Source: Rhodoluna limnophila | GTDB taxonomy: Bacteria; Actinomycetota; Actinomycetes; Actinomycetales; Microbacteriaceae | Assembly (NCBI GenBank): GCA_943326655.2 | Contig: CALPUC020000073.1 | Coordinates: 1-5,329 of the forward strand | Length of the DNA: 5,329 nucleotides | Direction of reading: 5' to 3' | Part shown: piece after piece, positions 1-5,329 of the stretch | How the letters are laid out: every line of letters begins with the position of its first letter | Numbering within the stretch: the stretch's first letter is position 1 | The notes under the pieces: model-generated | Told to the model about the DNA's origin: nothing | The model's database searches: none | What the model saw: only the letters and a program-made list of their open reading frames with translations | Made by a program: the position numbers and the translations under genes

Positions 1-887
1 TGGAATCTTCTGATGTCGTCGGCGGGTTCAAAGAACGGACCCATAGTGAACTGGTCTTTTTGCGAGAACCAGCCTTGGATGGGAACGCGCAGTTCCTTCT
101 GGATGCTTTTTTTCACATAGAGCCAGGCGGTGCCACCGGGACCTGAGTTTCCATATTTATATGTGCAACCAACGGCTAGGTCGACGCCGTTGGCATCTAG
201 GTTTAGTTCGATTGCCCCGATGGCGTGAGAGCAGTCCCAGACCACGAGGATGCCGTATTTGCGGCAAAGGTCGGTGATGGCTTTGATGTCGGGGCGTGAG
301 CCGGAGCGGTAGTGGATTGCTTGAAGCGTGACTAATGCCACCTCTTCGCTCAGGAAAGGTTCCAGCGCTTCGGCGGTGATCAGTTCCTTCTTGTTTGGAA
401 TGTCTTGGGCGTTTGGACCGCCCATTCCGTCGTTGTTTAGTGTGATTAGCTCGAGGTTGCGGTCTCTGGCAAGGCCCTCGAGAATGTAGCGGTCGGTGGG
501 GAAGTTGCTCGAATCGATGATGATCTTTTTGCGATTAGGGCGAGCCATAATGGCGGCTGAGCAAAGCTGGAAGAAGTTCACGCTGGTGGTGTCGACGGCG
601 AGAACTTGACCGGCGGCTGCTCCCAGAGCGGCTCGTCCTAGTAGGTCCCCGGTTGGTTGCGCTTCGTCGATCCAGTGGCTCCAGCCGTCGACGAGTTCAG
701 TGCTCCATTCGTCTAGAAGCTCGTTCACGGCCTGTTTGGTGGCCTTTGGCATGCGGCCGAGTGAGTTGCCGTCGAGGTAGCAAACGTCTGGGTCTTTGAT
801 GACGAATTGGTCTTTGTACTTAGCCAGAGGGTCTTTGGCGTCTAGGTCTTCAGCCGTTTTGCGGCTCGTTGCGTCTCCGTTGAACAT
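1..887 (-). CDS. kynU: Kynureninase, PLP-dependent (C-terminus cut by window edge)
   Basis: Kynureninase is a cytosolic PLP enzyme of fold type I that cleaves L-kynurenine to anthranilate plus alanine, and 3-hydroxykynurenine to 3-hydroxyanthranilate, in tryptophan degradation or the route to quinolinate and NAD. My translation gives 295 residues before the window edge; the family is usually about 400-420, so roughly the last quarter is missing. Family blocks appear in order: YLDGNSLG (37-44), a Thr-Ser-Val-Asn-Phe block (101-105), NFPTDRY (128-134, with the PLP-stacking Phe129 and Asp132), WDCSHAIGA (217-225, Asp218 facing the pyridine nitrogen), CTYKY (241-245, Lys244 as Schiff-base lysine after Tyr243) and QGWF (271-274). 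The loop after the lysine is GNSGPGG, where LNGGPG or similar is usual. ATG 887 is the only possible upstream start, because an in-frame TAG lies four codons before it. It sits 4 bases after the Abi-like gene. Shine-Dalgarno is weak (GTAGG, 8 bases upstream); a leaderless start is an alternative. Confidence 0.95.
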   Translation of the reverse strand, partial: MFNGDATSRKTAEDLDAKDPLAKYKDQFVIKDPDVCYLDGNSLGRMPKATKQAVNELLDEWSTELVDGWSHWIDEAQPTGDLLGRAALGAAAGQVLAVDTTSVNFFQLCSAAIMARPNRKKIIIDSSNFPTDRYILEGLARDRNLELITLNNDGMGGPNAQDIPNKKELITAEALEPFLSEEVALVTLQAIHYRSGSRPDIKAITDLCRKYGILVVWDCSHAIGAIELNLDANGVDLAVGCTYKYGNSGPGGTAWLYVKKSIQKELRVPIQGWFSQKDQFTMGPFFEPADDIRRF

Positions 888-899
888 AGGTCTAGCCTA
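888..899 (-). promoter_or_regulatory. Candidate leaderless promoter -10 box for kynU
   Basis: Reading the minus strand, TAGGCT (899-894) fits the actinobacterial TANNNT -10 pattern, and six bases (AGACCT) separate it from the ATG. Transcription would then begin at or next to the start codon. The same arrangement, with 11 of 15 bases identical counting the ATG, precedes the methyltransferase start at 4304. The box lies inside the last two codons and stop of the Abi-like gene. No convincing -35 hexamer was found 16-18 bases upstream. The function is inferred from spacing alone. Confidence 0.4.
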
Positions 900-1500
900 C
901 GACTTTGGGAACAGCGAAACCCATGGCATTAATGATGAATTTTCGATCGATTGGAAGTTCGGAAAGGAGATTATCGAGTTCTTCTTCGATTTCTAGAATC
1001 TCGGGAAAGTGACTCATTAAATCCATGATCGCGTCAAAAGCAGCAGCAATCGTGTAGCTTCTTGTCTCGTAGTTAACCTTTTCTCTCCTCCTAACTTCGA
1101 ACGCAGAGGGTAGGCAGAAGTCGAGTTTGCAATTCCAAATTCTTTCATGGTGTGCAGATCTATTTCTGGCATCATTCAAAACCCGAAGGATTGCCCTAAA
1201 CTCTCTGCCGTTCGAGCAACCAAACTTCTTGGCAATGGCGAATTGTTTGTGAGTCGGTAGTTCTTGGAGAACTCTCCGGGCATGCCCAAACGACTCAAAT
1301 TTTTGAGGTTTAGAAACGGCGATGATCTGATTTTGAAGTGCTATTTCGATGATTGACAAAGACTTCATAACTAAGGCGCGCAACTCGACATCAAATCGAA
1401 ATAAATCTGCCGTGTAGATGCGTTGAGAGGGCAAAAGGCCGGATTTAAACTCTCGATAGCGTCTTCGACCAATAACCTTTTCAAGTCTGGTGAGAGACAC
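892..1500 (-). CDS. Abi-like HEPN-domain protein (Abi_2/AbiD-AbiF type), short form
   Basis: A 202-residue protein resembling the Abi_2 (AbiD/AbiF) group of abortive-infection proteins, which belong to the HEPN superfamily of probable RNases. Two family blocks are visible. One is a helix pair with Phe-Asp-x-x-x-Arg then Ile-Glu-Ile-Ala-Leu (about 34-55). The other is the core RNRSAHHERIWN (112-123), which contains the HEPN catalytic-type motif R-x4-H (Arg112, His117) followed by a second His. The C-terminal INAMGF (190-195) resembles the usual Abi_2 ending. Typical Abi_2 proteins are nearer 300 residues and carry an N-terminal helical part with an Asn-Tyr-Tyr-Arg-like motif; that part is absent, so this is a minimal or N-terminally shortened member. 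GTG 1500 is chosen because an in-frame TAA lies three codons upstream and AAGGG (1511-1507) sits six bases before it. No signal peptide or membrane segment. Sampled lines are about 38-47% GC, below the neighbouring exporter. RNA cleavage and phage or toxin roles are inferred from the family. Confidence 0.8.
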   Translation of the reverse strand: MSLTRLEKVIGRRRYREFKSGLLPSQRIYTADLFRFDVELRALVMKSLSIIEIALQNQIIAVSKPQKFESFGHARRVLQELPTHKQFAIAKKFGCSNGREFRAILRVLNDARNRSAHHERIWNCKLDFCLPSAFEVRRREKVNYETRSYTIAAAFDAIMDLMSHFPEILEIEEELDNLLSELPIDRKFIINAMGFAVPKVVG

Positions 1501-1521
1501 GGTAGGCCCTTAAACCACAGT

Positions 1522-1553
1522 CCCGCCCTTGATCCAAAGATCAGAGGGGCGGG
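1522..1553 (-). terminator. GC-rich hairpin: terminator of the exporter operon or structured leader of the Abi-like gene
   Basis: The outer stem pairs CCCGCCC (1522-1528) with GGGCGGG (1547-1553), 7 perfect G-C pairs. An inner stem pairs GATC (1531-1534) with GATC (1539-1542) around a 4-base loop (1535-1538). Between them is an imperfect joint with two extra bases (1543-1544). As minus-strand RNA it has one A-C mismatch at the joint; as plus-strand RNA that position becomes a G-U pair. It starts about 103 bases after the exporter stop and ends 21 bases before the Abi-like GTG. The bases after it on the minus strand (ACTGTGGTTTAAGG) are not a U-tract, so it is not a classical intrinsic terminator. 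Tail-less hairpin terminators are known in actinobacteria. A leader or ncRNA function is the alternative. The structure is certain; the role is not. Confidence 0.45.
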
Positions 1554-1566
1554 TGCTCAGTAATAG

Positions 1567-1572
1567 ATTATC
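1567..1572 (-). promoter_or_regulatory. Possible -10 box for the Abi-like gene
   Basis: On the minus strand this reads GATAAT, one base from the TATAAT consensus. A start 6-9 bases later (A1561 or G1558) would place the 1522-1553 hairpin at the very 5' end of the Abi-like mRNA. The hexamer at the expected -35 distance is AGGTGT, a poor match, so this is a weak call. Confidence 0.25.
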
Positions 1573-1655
1573 AAGGAACTTAGTTTGATACACCTGAACA
1601 ATCTAGGTAGTTGTGAACCTGAATCAGGCTGCGGCATCGCAAATGTGGAGAACTT

Positions 1656-3431
1656 TTAGTCGAGCATCTGGGTTGCGGCAAGTTCCTTGTAGAGCGGGGT
1701 GCTCTTGAGAAGCTGCTTGTGGGTGCCGGTGCCGATGACCTTCCCCTTCTCCATAACAATGATCTGATCAGAGTCGACGACGGTGGAGAGGCGGTGGGCA
1801 ATGACGATTACCGTGCGATTCTTTGCAACCGCGTCGAGTGCTTCGCGCATGCGCTGCTCGTTGATGCCATCAAGGCTGGCGGTGCTTTCATCGAGAAGCA
1901 GAATCGGTGGGGCGGCCAGCAGAGCTCTGGCGATAGCTAGGCGCTGACGCTCACCACCGGAAAGCATGATGCCGTTCTCGCCAACTTCCGCGTTTAGCCC
2001 GCGCTTGTCGCGCTTCAACACATCGTTGAGGTTCACTTCGTTGAGCACGGCTTTTAGTTCTTTGTCGGTTGCGTCTGGTTTTCCGATTAGCAGGTTGTCG
2101 CGAAGGCTTCCTGCAAGTACCGGTGCGTCTTGTTCAACATAACCAATCTGCGCTCGAAGATCTGAGCGACTGATTGAGGTAACCGGCTGACCATCGAGCA
2201 GAATTTGCCCGCTGGTAGGTTCATAGAAACGCTCGATTAGCGAGAAGCTGGTTGATTTTCCTGAACCAGAAGGGCCAACGATGGCAACTCGGGTGCCGCG
2301 CTCGATTTTGAAACTAACGTTGCTAAGGACCCCGGCCTGGTCGTAGCCGAAGTTGACCTTGCGGAATTCGATTGCGGTTGAGTTGTTGCCCTTGCGCTTT
2401 CCCTGGTGTTTCTGGTCTTCGTTGGTCTCCTCGGTCTCGATGTCGAGCACTTCTTGGATGCGGGCAAGTGCGCCGAGAGCGCTCTGGATGCTCGAGTAGG
2501 CACCGAAGGCCTGGCCCAGCGGGCGGCTCATGGTGAACATGAGCAGGATGAAGGTGATCAGATTCGCGATGCTGGTTTCCCCGCTGGCAACACGGTAGCC
2601 GCCAACACCTAGGACGGCGATAAACGCACCCTGGAAAGCGATACCGGCAATCGGGCTAACCGCGGCATTTAGCTTGGCGATCTTTACCCCCTGAACATAA
2701 GCCTCTTCGGCGTTCTTGATGATGTAGTCGCCTTCACGGCCTTCCGCCCGAGCGGCTCGAATGGTTCGAACGGCACTGAGCGCGCGCTCAACACTGGCAG
2801 CCATGTCGCCCACGCGGGTTTGCGCCTTGGTGGTGGCCTCTTTGATTTTTCTCGAGGTGAACGCTACTGCTGCGATGGCAATTGCGATTACGGCGAGGGT
2901 AATTACCAGCAGTAGAGGATCGATGACGGCCATGGCCACGATAGAACCGACGAAAATTAGTGCGCCGCCGGCGGCGTCGACGAAACCCTGGGTTAGTACT
3001 GCTCGAAGCAGTGTGGTGTCGGAGCCAACTCGAGAAACTAGGTCTCCGGTTCGGCGCAGATCGTATTCCTTGATTGGCATGCGAAGTAGGCGAGTGGCCA
3101 GTTTGTTTCTGGCTGAAAGCACCACTCCTTCACCAGCTTTGGCCAAAACGTAGTACATCAAACCGCCGGTCACAGCCGTGCCGAGGAGCACCACGACTAG
3201 CCCGACAGCCCAACCGGTGACATCCTGTTTCTTCTGCACTGCGTCGATTAGTTGGCCCACGATTAGCGGTTGCCCGAGGTTCACAATGGCGCCGAGGATG
3301 CTCAGAATTACGGCCACCCAAAGTGCTGGCCGGTGTTCCATTAGGTAAGGCCAGAGTTGCGAAAACTTTGCCTTTGGTCCGTCGTCTTTGATTGAGTCGC
3401 TTCCGCGACGGCCTCTGCCCATCATGCTCAT
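1656..3431 (-). CDS. ABC half-exporter, fused membrane and ATPase domains (MsbA/LmrA/BmrA type)
   Basis: A 591-residue half-transporter, the usual length for a type IV ABC exporter that works as a dimer in the cytoplasmic membrane and expels lipids or hydrophobic drugs. About six membrane segments are visible near 34-52, 75-97, 155-169, 172-191, 261-279 and 286-302. A charged linker (about 330-352) leads to the nucleotide-binding domain. Its motifs are A-loop Tyr363, Walker A GPSGSGKST (386-394), Q-loop Gln434, signature LSGGERQ (490-496), Walker B ILLLDE with catalytic Glu515, D-loop SLD (519-521) and H-loop His546. Every catalytic residue is canonical, so a homodimer with two active sites is plausible and no degenerate partner gene is seen. 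ATG 3431 is preferred over the ATGs at codons 3 and 4 because GAAGG lies 11 bases before it, already a long spacing. It begins 24 bases after the methyltransferase stop, which suggests co-transcription. Substrate cannot be read from sequence. Confidence 0.95.
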   Translation of the reverse strand: MSMMGRGRRGSDSIKDDGPKAKFSQLWPYLMEHRPALWVAVILSILGAIVNLGQPLIVGQLIDAVQKKQDVTGWAVGLVVVLLGTAVTGGLMYYVLAKAGEGVVLSARNKLATRLLRMPIKEYDLRRTGDLVSRVGSDTTLLRAVLTQGFVDAAGGALIFVGSIVAMAVIDPLLLVITLAVIAIAIAAVAFTSRKIKEATTKAQTRVGDMAASVERALSAVRTIRAARAEGREGDYIIKNAEEAYVQGVKIAKLNAAVSPIAGIAFQGAFIAVLGVGGYRVASGETSIANLITFILLMFTMSRPLGQAFGAYSSIQSALGALARIQEVLDIETEETNEDQKHQGKRKGNNSTAIEFRKVNFGYDQAGVLSNVSFKIERGTRVAIVGPSGSGKSTSFSLIERFYEPTSGQILLDGQPVTSISRSDLRAQIGYVEQDAPVLAGSLRDNLLIGKPDATDKELKAVLNEVNLNDVLKRDKRGLNAEVGENGIMLSGGERQRLAIARALLAAPPILLLDESTASLDGINEQRMREALDAVAKNRTVIVIAHRLSTVVDSDQIIVMEKGKVIGTGTHKQLLKSTPLYKELAATQMLD

Positions 3432-3455
3432 GTTTTGTCTAACCTTCGATTGGTT

Positions 3456-4304
3456 TTACTTGTTCCCGATTTTCTCGTTCAGCAGAAAGTTGATCTCAGG
3501 GAACGAGAGCGCCTCGGTGTAGGCGGTGTTTTTGGAGAAACGTTGGAAATTTACCGTTTGGAGAGCCTTCAGTGCACCGGGGTGGTTTAGCTTCAGAAAC
3601 ATTCGGGTCGTGTTGGCTTTCCGCTCAAACTCGGTGTTCACTTTGCCGCAGCTGAATCCGAATACCGTGAGAGCAATGTCTGCGTCCTCAGGTCTAACTT
3701 TGGTGACAAAACCACGATCTTCCACTTTGATGATTTCTCGTAATTCGTCTTTGCGCTGCCAAATTTGGAAGCAGGTTTTCAGATTGTTTTTGCGCGAAAT
3801 CAACGTGTTGGTGTCGTCGACGTAATCAATCGAGAGATCTTCGTCGTGGATGAGATGAAATCGACGATCGAGCCGGTTAATGACCGACCATTTTCGCCAA
3901 GACCGAGGAACAATGAACGCGATGTATTCGCTGTGATTTGCCGCTCGGTTGAAAAAGGGGATGCTCAGAGAGTTATTTCGTCCAAACGGGGGATTAGAAA
4001 TTGTGATGGCATCCTTTAATTCCAGCGCAGCTTCCAGATAATTAGCTTTACTGACATCAGAGTGCTTTGGTTCGATGTCTACGCTGAGAACTCTTCTGGC
4101 ACCAAAAGCCTTGGCGGCTTCCACAAAAGCTCCGGTGCCACCGGCCGGCTCCAATACGGTTCGGGAAGAAAAATCGGAAACCAGTTGTTCTACCTTAGAG
4201 ACCAGAGCTTGTGCCAGCTCTCGTGGCGTGTAGTACTGCTCTTTGCCGGTGACCCTGCGGTTGCCAAGTTTGGCACGCGTAGGTGTTACTGACTTAGGCG
4301 ACAT
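3456..4304 (-). CDS. Solitary adenine-N6 DNA methyltransferase-like protein (gamma type)
   Basis: A 282-residue class I SAM-dependent methyltransferase with motifs in the order found in gamma-type (M.TaqI-like) adenine-N6 enzymes. Motif X is in KEQYYTPRELA (21-31), motif I is LEPAGGTGAF (51-60, the SAM-binding glycine loop), the motif II acidic end is VDIEP (75-79), and motif IV is SNPPFG (103-108), where N/D-P-P-Y/F marks amino-group methylation of adenine. A hydrophobic strand IAFIVPRSW (128-136) follows. Residues from about 150 to 282 have no motif I recognise and would be the target-recognition part; this half looks short and divergent. No restriction endonuclease or specificity subunit lies beside it, so it is an orphan. 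A protein or RNA target (NPPF also occurs in glutamine and rRNA methyltransferases) cannot be excluded. There is no Shine-Dalgarno before ATG 4304, and a leaderless promoter fits. Sampled lines are about 43-50% GC, lower than the flanking transporters. Confidence 0.75.
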   Translation of the reverse strand: MSPKSVTPTRAKLGNRRVTGKEQYYTPRELAQALVSKVEQLVSDFSSRTVLEPAGGTGAFVEAAKAFGARRVLSVDIEPKHSDVSKANYLEAALELKDAITISNPPFGRNNSLSIPFFNRAANHSEYIAFIVPRSWRKWSVINRLDRRFHLIHDEDLSIDYVDDTNTLISRKNNLKTCFQIWQRKDELREIIKVEDRGFVTKVRPEDADIALTVFGFSCGKVNTEFERKANTTRMFLKLNHPGALKALQTVNFQRFSKNTAYTEALSFPEINFLLNEKIGNK

Positions 4305-4339
4305 GTATCTAGGCTAGCAAGGTAGGAGAATTGTGACTA
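4305..4339 (-). promoter_or_regulatory. Candidate leaderless promoter for the methyltransferase gene
   Basis: On the minus strand, TAGTCA (4339-4334, four of six matches to TTGACA) is followed after 17 bases by TAGCCT (4316-4311, a TANNNT -10 box). Six more bases lead to the ATG at 4304. This spacing predicts transcription starting at the start codon, which agrees with the lack of a ribosome binding site. The -35 box overlaps the first codons of the divergent ABC ATPase gene, so the two start regions are interlocked. Confidence 0.45.
4324..4328 (+). promoter_or_regulatory. Ribosome binding site of the ABC ATPase gene
   Basis: AGGAG lies 4 bases before the GTG at 4333. It is the clearest Shine-Dalgarno in the window and fixes the GTG as start. 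It lies within the spacer of the proposed methyltransferase promoter on the other strand. Confidence 0.8.
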
Positions 4340-5274
4340 AATCAATTGAGCGCGAGCTTGTAATCACCGCCCGGGGGCTAACCAAAACTTATGGAGATTT
4401 CGTTGCCGTAGACGGAATCGATTTCCAGGTTTCCAGGGGCGAGGCGTTTGGCCTGCTCGGTCCAAACGGAGCCGGTAAATCAACCACGATGCGAATGATT
4501 ACCTCGACGCTTCAGCGTACCTCCGGTGAATTACAAATTCTTGGGAAAGACCCCGACAAGTTCGGCCCTGAAATTCGCGCTCACCTTGGCGTTGTGCCGC
4601 AGCAAGACAACCTAGATCGCCAGCTGACCGTATGGGAAAACATCCTCGTTTACGGGCGCTACTTTGGCTTGAGTAGAAAGTTTTTGAAGGGCAAGATCGA
4701 AGAACTCCTGGCATTCGCCCAGCTCGAAGAGAAGCGCAATGTGAAAAGCGAAGAACTTTCGGGAGGAATGAAGCGCCGCCTCACCATTGCTCGAGGGCTG
4801 GTGAACGAGCCGGAGATTCTGCTGCTCGACGAACCAACCACCGGCCTAGACCCTCAGGCCCGCCACGTGCTCTGGGACCGCCTGTTTCGCCTCAAAGAAC
4901 TGGGCGTAACCCTGGTTTTAACCACTCACTACATGGACGAAGCCGAGCAGCTTTGCGACCGGCTCGTGGTTATGGACAAAGGACGAATCATGGCCGAAGG
5001 TAGCCCATCCGAGCTAATCAAGAAGTATTCGAGCAAAGAAGTTCTCGAGGTTCGATTCGGCTCGAAGGGCAACGCCGCTGCCGCCAAGAAACTTGCCGAA
5101 GTTGGCGATCGCCTTGAAGTTTTGCCAGACCGCATTCTGGTTTACACCGATAACGGCGAAAAGGCTTTGGAGCGCGTTAACAAGCTTGGTCTCGACCCGG
5201 TTACCTCGCTGGTTCGCCGTTCGTCTTTGGAAGATGTGTTCCTTCGCCTTACCGGTAGAACTCTGGTTGATTAA
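4333..5274 (+). CDS. ABC-2 type transporter ATPase (DrrA/CcmA/NodI-like)
   Basis: A 313-residue cytoplasmic ATPase subunit that would energise an ABC-2 type exporter of drugs, polysaccharides or lipids. Motifs are A-loop Tyr20, Walker A GPNGAGKST (43-51), Q-loop around Gln90, signature LSGGM (142-146), Walker B EILLLDEP (161-168, catalytic Glu167), D-loop GLD (171-173) and H-loop His199 in TTHYMDEAEQL. The block LTVWENILVYGRYFGL (98-113) is characteristic of the DrrA/NodI branch. After about residue 235 comes the C-terminal extension common in this branch, ending in a Ser-Leu-Glu-Asp-Val-Phe-Leu-Arg-Leu-Thr-Gly block (298-308). Length is normal. The GTG start is supported by AGGAG four bases upstream. 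The TAA stop overlaps the next ATG by one base (TAATG), so translation of the two proteins is probably coupled. The transported compound cannot be told from the ATPase. Confidence 0.95.
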   Translation: MTKSIERELVITARGLTKTYGDFVAVDGIDFQVSRGEAFGLLGPNGAGKSTTMRMITSTLQRTSGELQILGKDPDKFGPEIRAHLGVVPQQDNLDRQLTVWENILVYGRYFGLSRKFLKGKIEELLAFAQLEEKRNVKSEELSGGMKRRLTIARGLVNEPEILLLDEPTTGLDPQARHVLWDRLFRLKELGVTLVLTTHYMDEAEQLCDRLVVMDKGRIMAEGSPSELIKKYSSKEVLEVRFGSKGNAAAAKKLAEVGDRLEVLPDRILVYTDNGEKALERVNKLGLDPVTSLVRRSSLEDVFLRLTGRTLVD

Positions 5275-5329
5275 TGGCTGAAGTTTTCGCCAATTGGCAG
5301 GGTGCGTCGAAACTGGTCGACCCCGCTAA
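5274..5329 (+). CDS. N-terminus of probable ABC-2 permease (cut by window edge)
   Basis: An ATG overlaps the last base of the ATPase stop codon and opens a frame with no stop through the window end, giving 18 complete codons (MAEVFANWQGASKLVDPA). No membrane segment is reached. The permease identity rests on context: DrrA-type ATPase genes are normally followed directly by their membrane partner, often with a TAATG or ATGA overlap like this. It could in principle be another gene. Confidence 0.65.
   Translation, partial: MAEVFANWQGASKLVDPA

Larger units (their letters stand above)
1501..1655. other. Intergenic region between the half-exporter and the Abi-like gene
   Basis: This 155-base stretch is the largest non-coding interval in the window. 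It holds a strong hairpin (1522-1553), a possible -10 box (1567-1572), a short palindrome CCTGAATCAGG (1618-1628), and the hexamer CCTGAA twice exactly 25 bases apart (1593-1598 and 1618-1623). All minus-strand frames I followed contain stops, and I found no remnant of the missing N-terminal part of the Abi-like protein. A small RNA or long leader could fit here, but there is no direct evidence of transcription. Confidence 0.6.

Noticed and set aside
796..996. A 66-codon plus-strand frame spanning the kynU/Abi-like junction
   Set aside because: Both halves are antisense to confident coding sequence, and there is no ribosome binding site or recognisable motif.
1618..1628. CCTGAATCAGG palindrome as terminator of the exporter gene
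   Set aside because: Arms are only 5 bases with a 1-base centre, too small to form a hairpin loop, and no U-tract follows.
1501..1655. A frameshifted N-terminal remnant of a full-length Abi_2 protein upstream of GTG 1500
   Set aside because: The minus-strand frames contain stops, and I could not see the Asn-Tyr-Tyr-Arg-like motif or other N-terminal family blocks.
2761..3153. A 130-codon open frame on the plus strand opposite the half-exporter
   Set aside because: It lies wholly antisense to a well-supported ABC exporter gene, has low-complexity Ala/Ser/Arg content typical of a shadow frame, and matches no family I recognise.
3432..3455. A separate promoter or terminator between the methyltransferase and half-exporter genes
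   Set aside because: The gap is 24 bases and shows only a spaced GAAGG ribosome binding site, with no hairpin or -10 pattern.
3526..4292. Three plus-strand frames opposite the methyltransferase gene
   Set aside because: They overlap one another and are antisense to a gene with intact SAM-binding and NPPF motifs.
1..5329. CRISPR array, tRNA, insertion sequence or attachment site
   Set aside because: No regularly spaced repeats, cloverleaf-like sequence, transposase motif or terminal inverted repeats were seen on either strand.

Overview
The window looks like a compact bacterial chromosome segment, most likely from an actinobacterium of moderate GC content. The reasons are GTG starts, very short gene spacing, two genes that appear to be leaderless, and protein sequences of actinobacterial style. 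A small-genome freshwater Microbacteriaceae lineage is my best guess, but it is inference only and no ribosomal or other marker gene is present.

Layout. On the minus strand, reading right to left: a solitary gamma-type adenine-N6 DNA methyltransferase-like gene (4304-3456), a full-length ABC half-exporter with fused membrane and ATPase domains (3431-1656), a 155-base intergenic region with a strong GC-rich hairpin (1522-1553), a small HEPN/Abi-like gene (1500-892), and the first 295 codons of kynureninase (887-1, C-terminus beyond the window). On the plus strand, divergent from the methyltransferase across a 28-base gap: a DrrA/CcmA-type ABC ATPase (4333-5274), overlapped by one base by the start of what is probably its ABC-2 permease (5274 to the window end).

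How the parts relate. The plus-strand pair is an ordinary two-gene exporter. The methyltransferase and half-exporter are 24 bases apart and are probably co-transcribed. Kynureninase is housekeeping tryptophan catabolism. The two minus-strand genes that look accessory, the Abi-like HEPN protein and the orphan methyltransferase, both have defence-type family signatures and appear lower in GC than the transporter genes around them.

The most interesting signals are: (1) the HEPN/Abi gene with a hairpin just ahead of its start, because Abi_2/AbiF-type toxins are known to pair with structured RNAs; and (2) a near-identical 15-base start context at the methyltransferase and kynureninase genes (TAG[C/G]CTAGA then three bases then ATG), which reads as a leaderless promoter with a TANNNT -10 box six bases before the ATG. 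Neither amounts to a proven new system. No CRISPR array, tRNA, rRNA, insertion sequence or integrase was seen.
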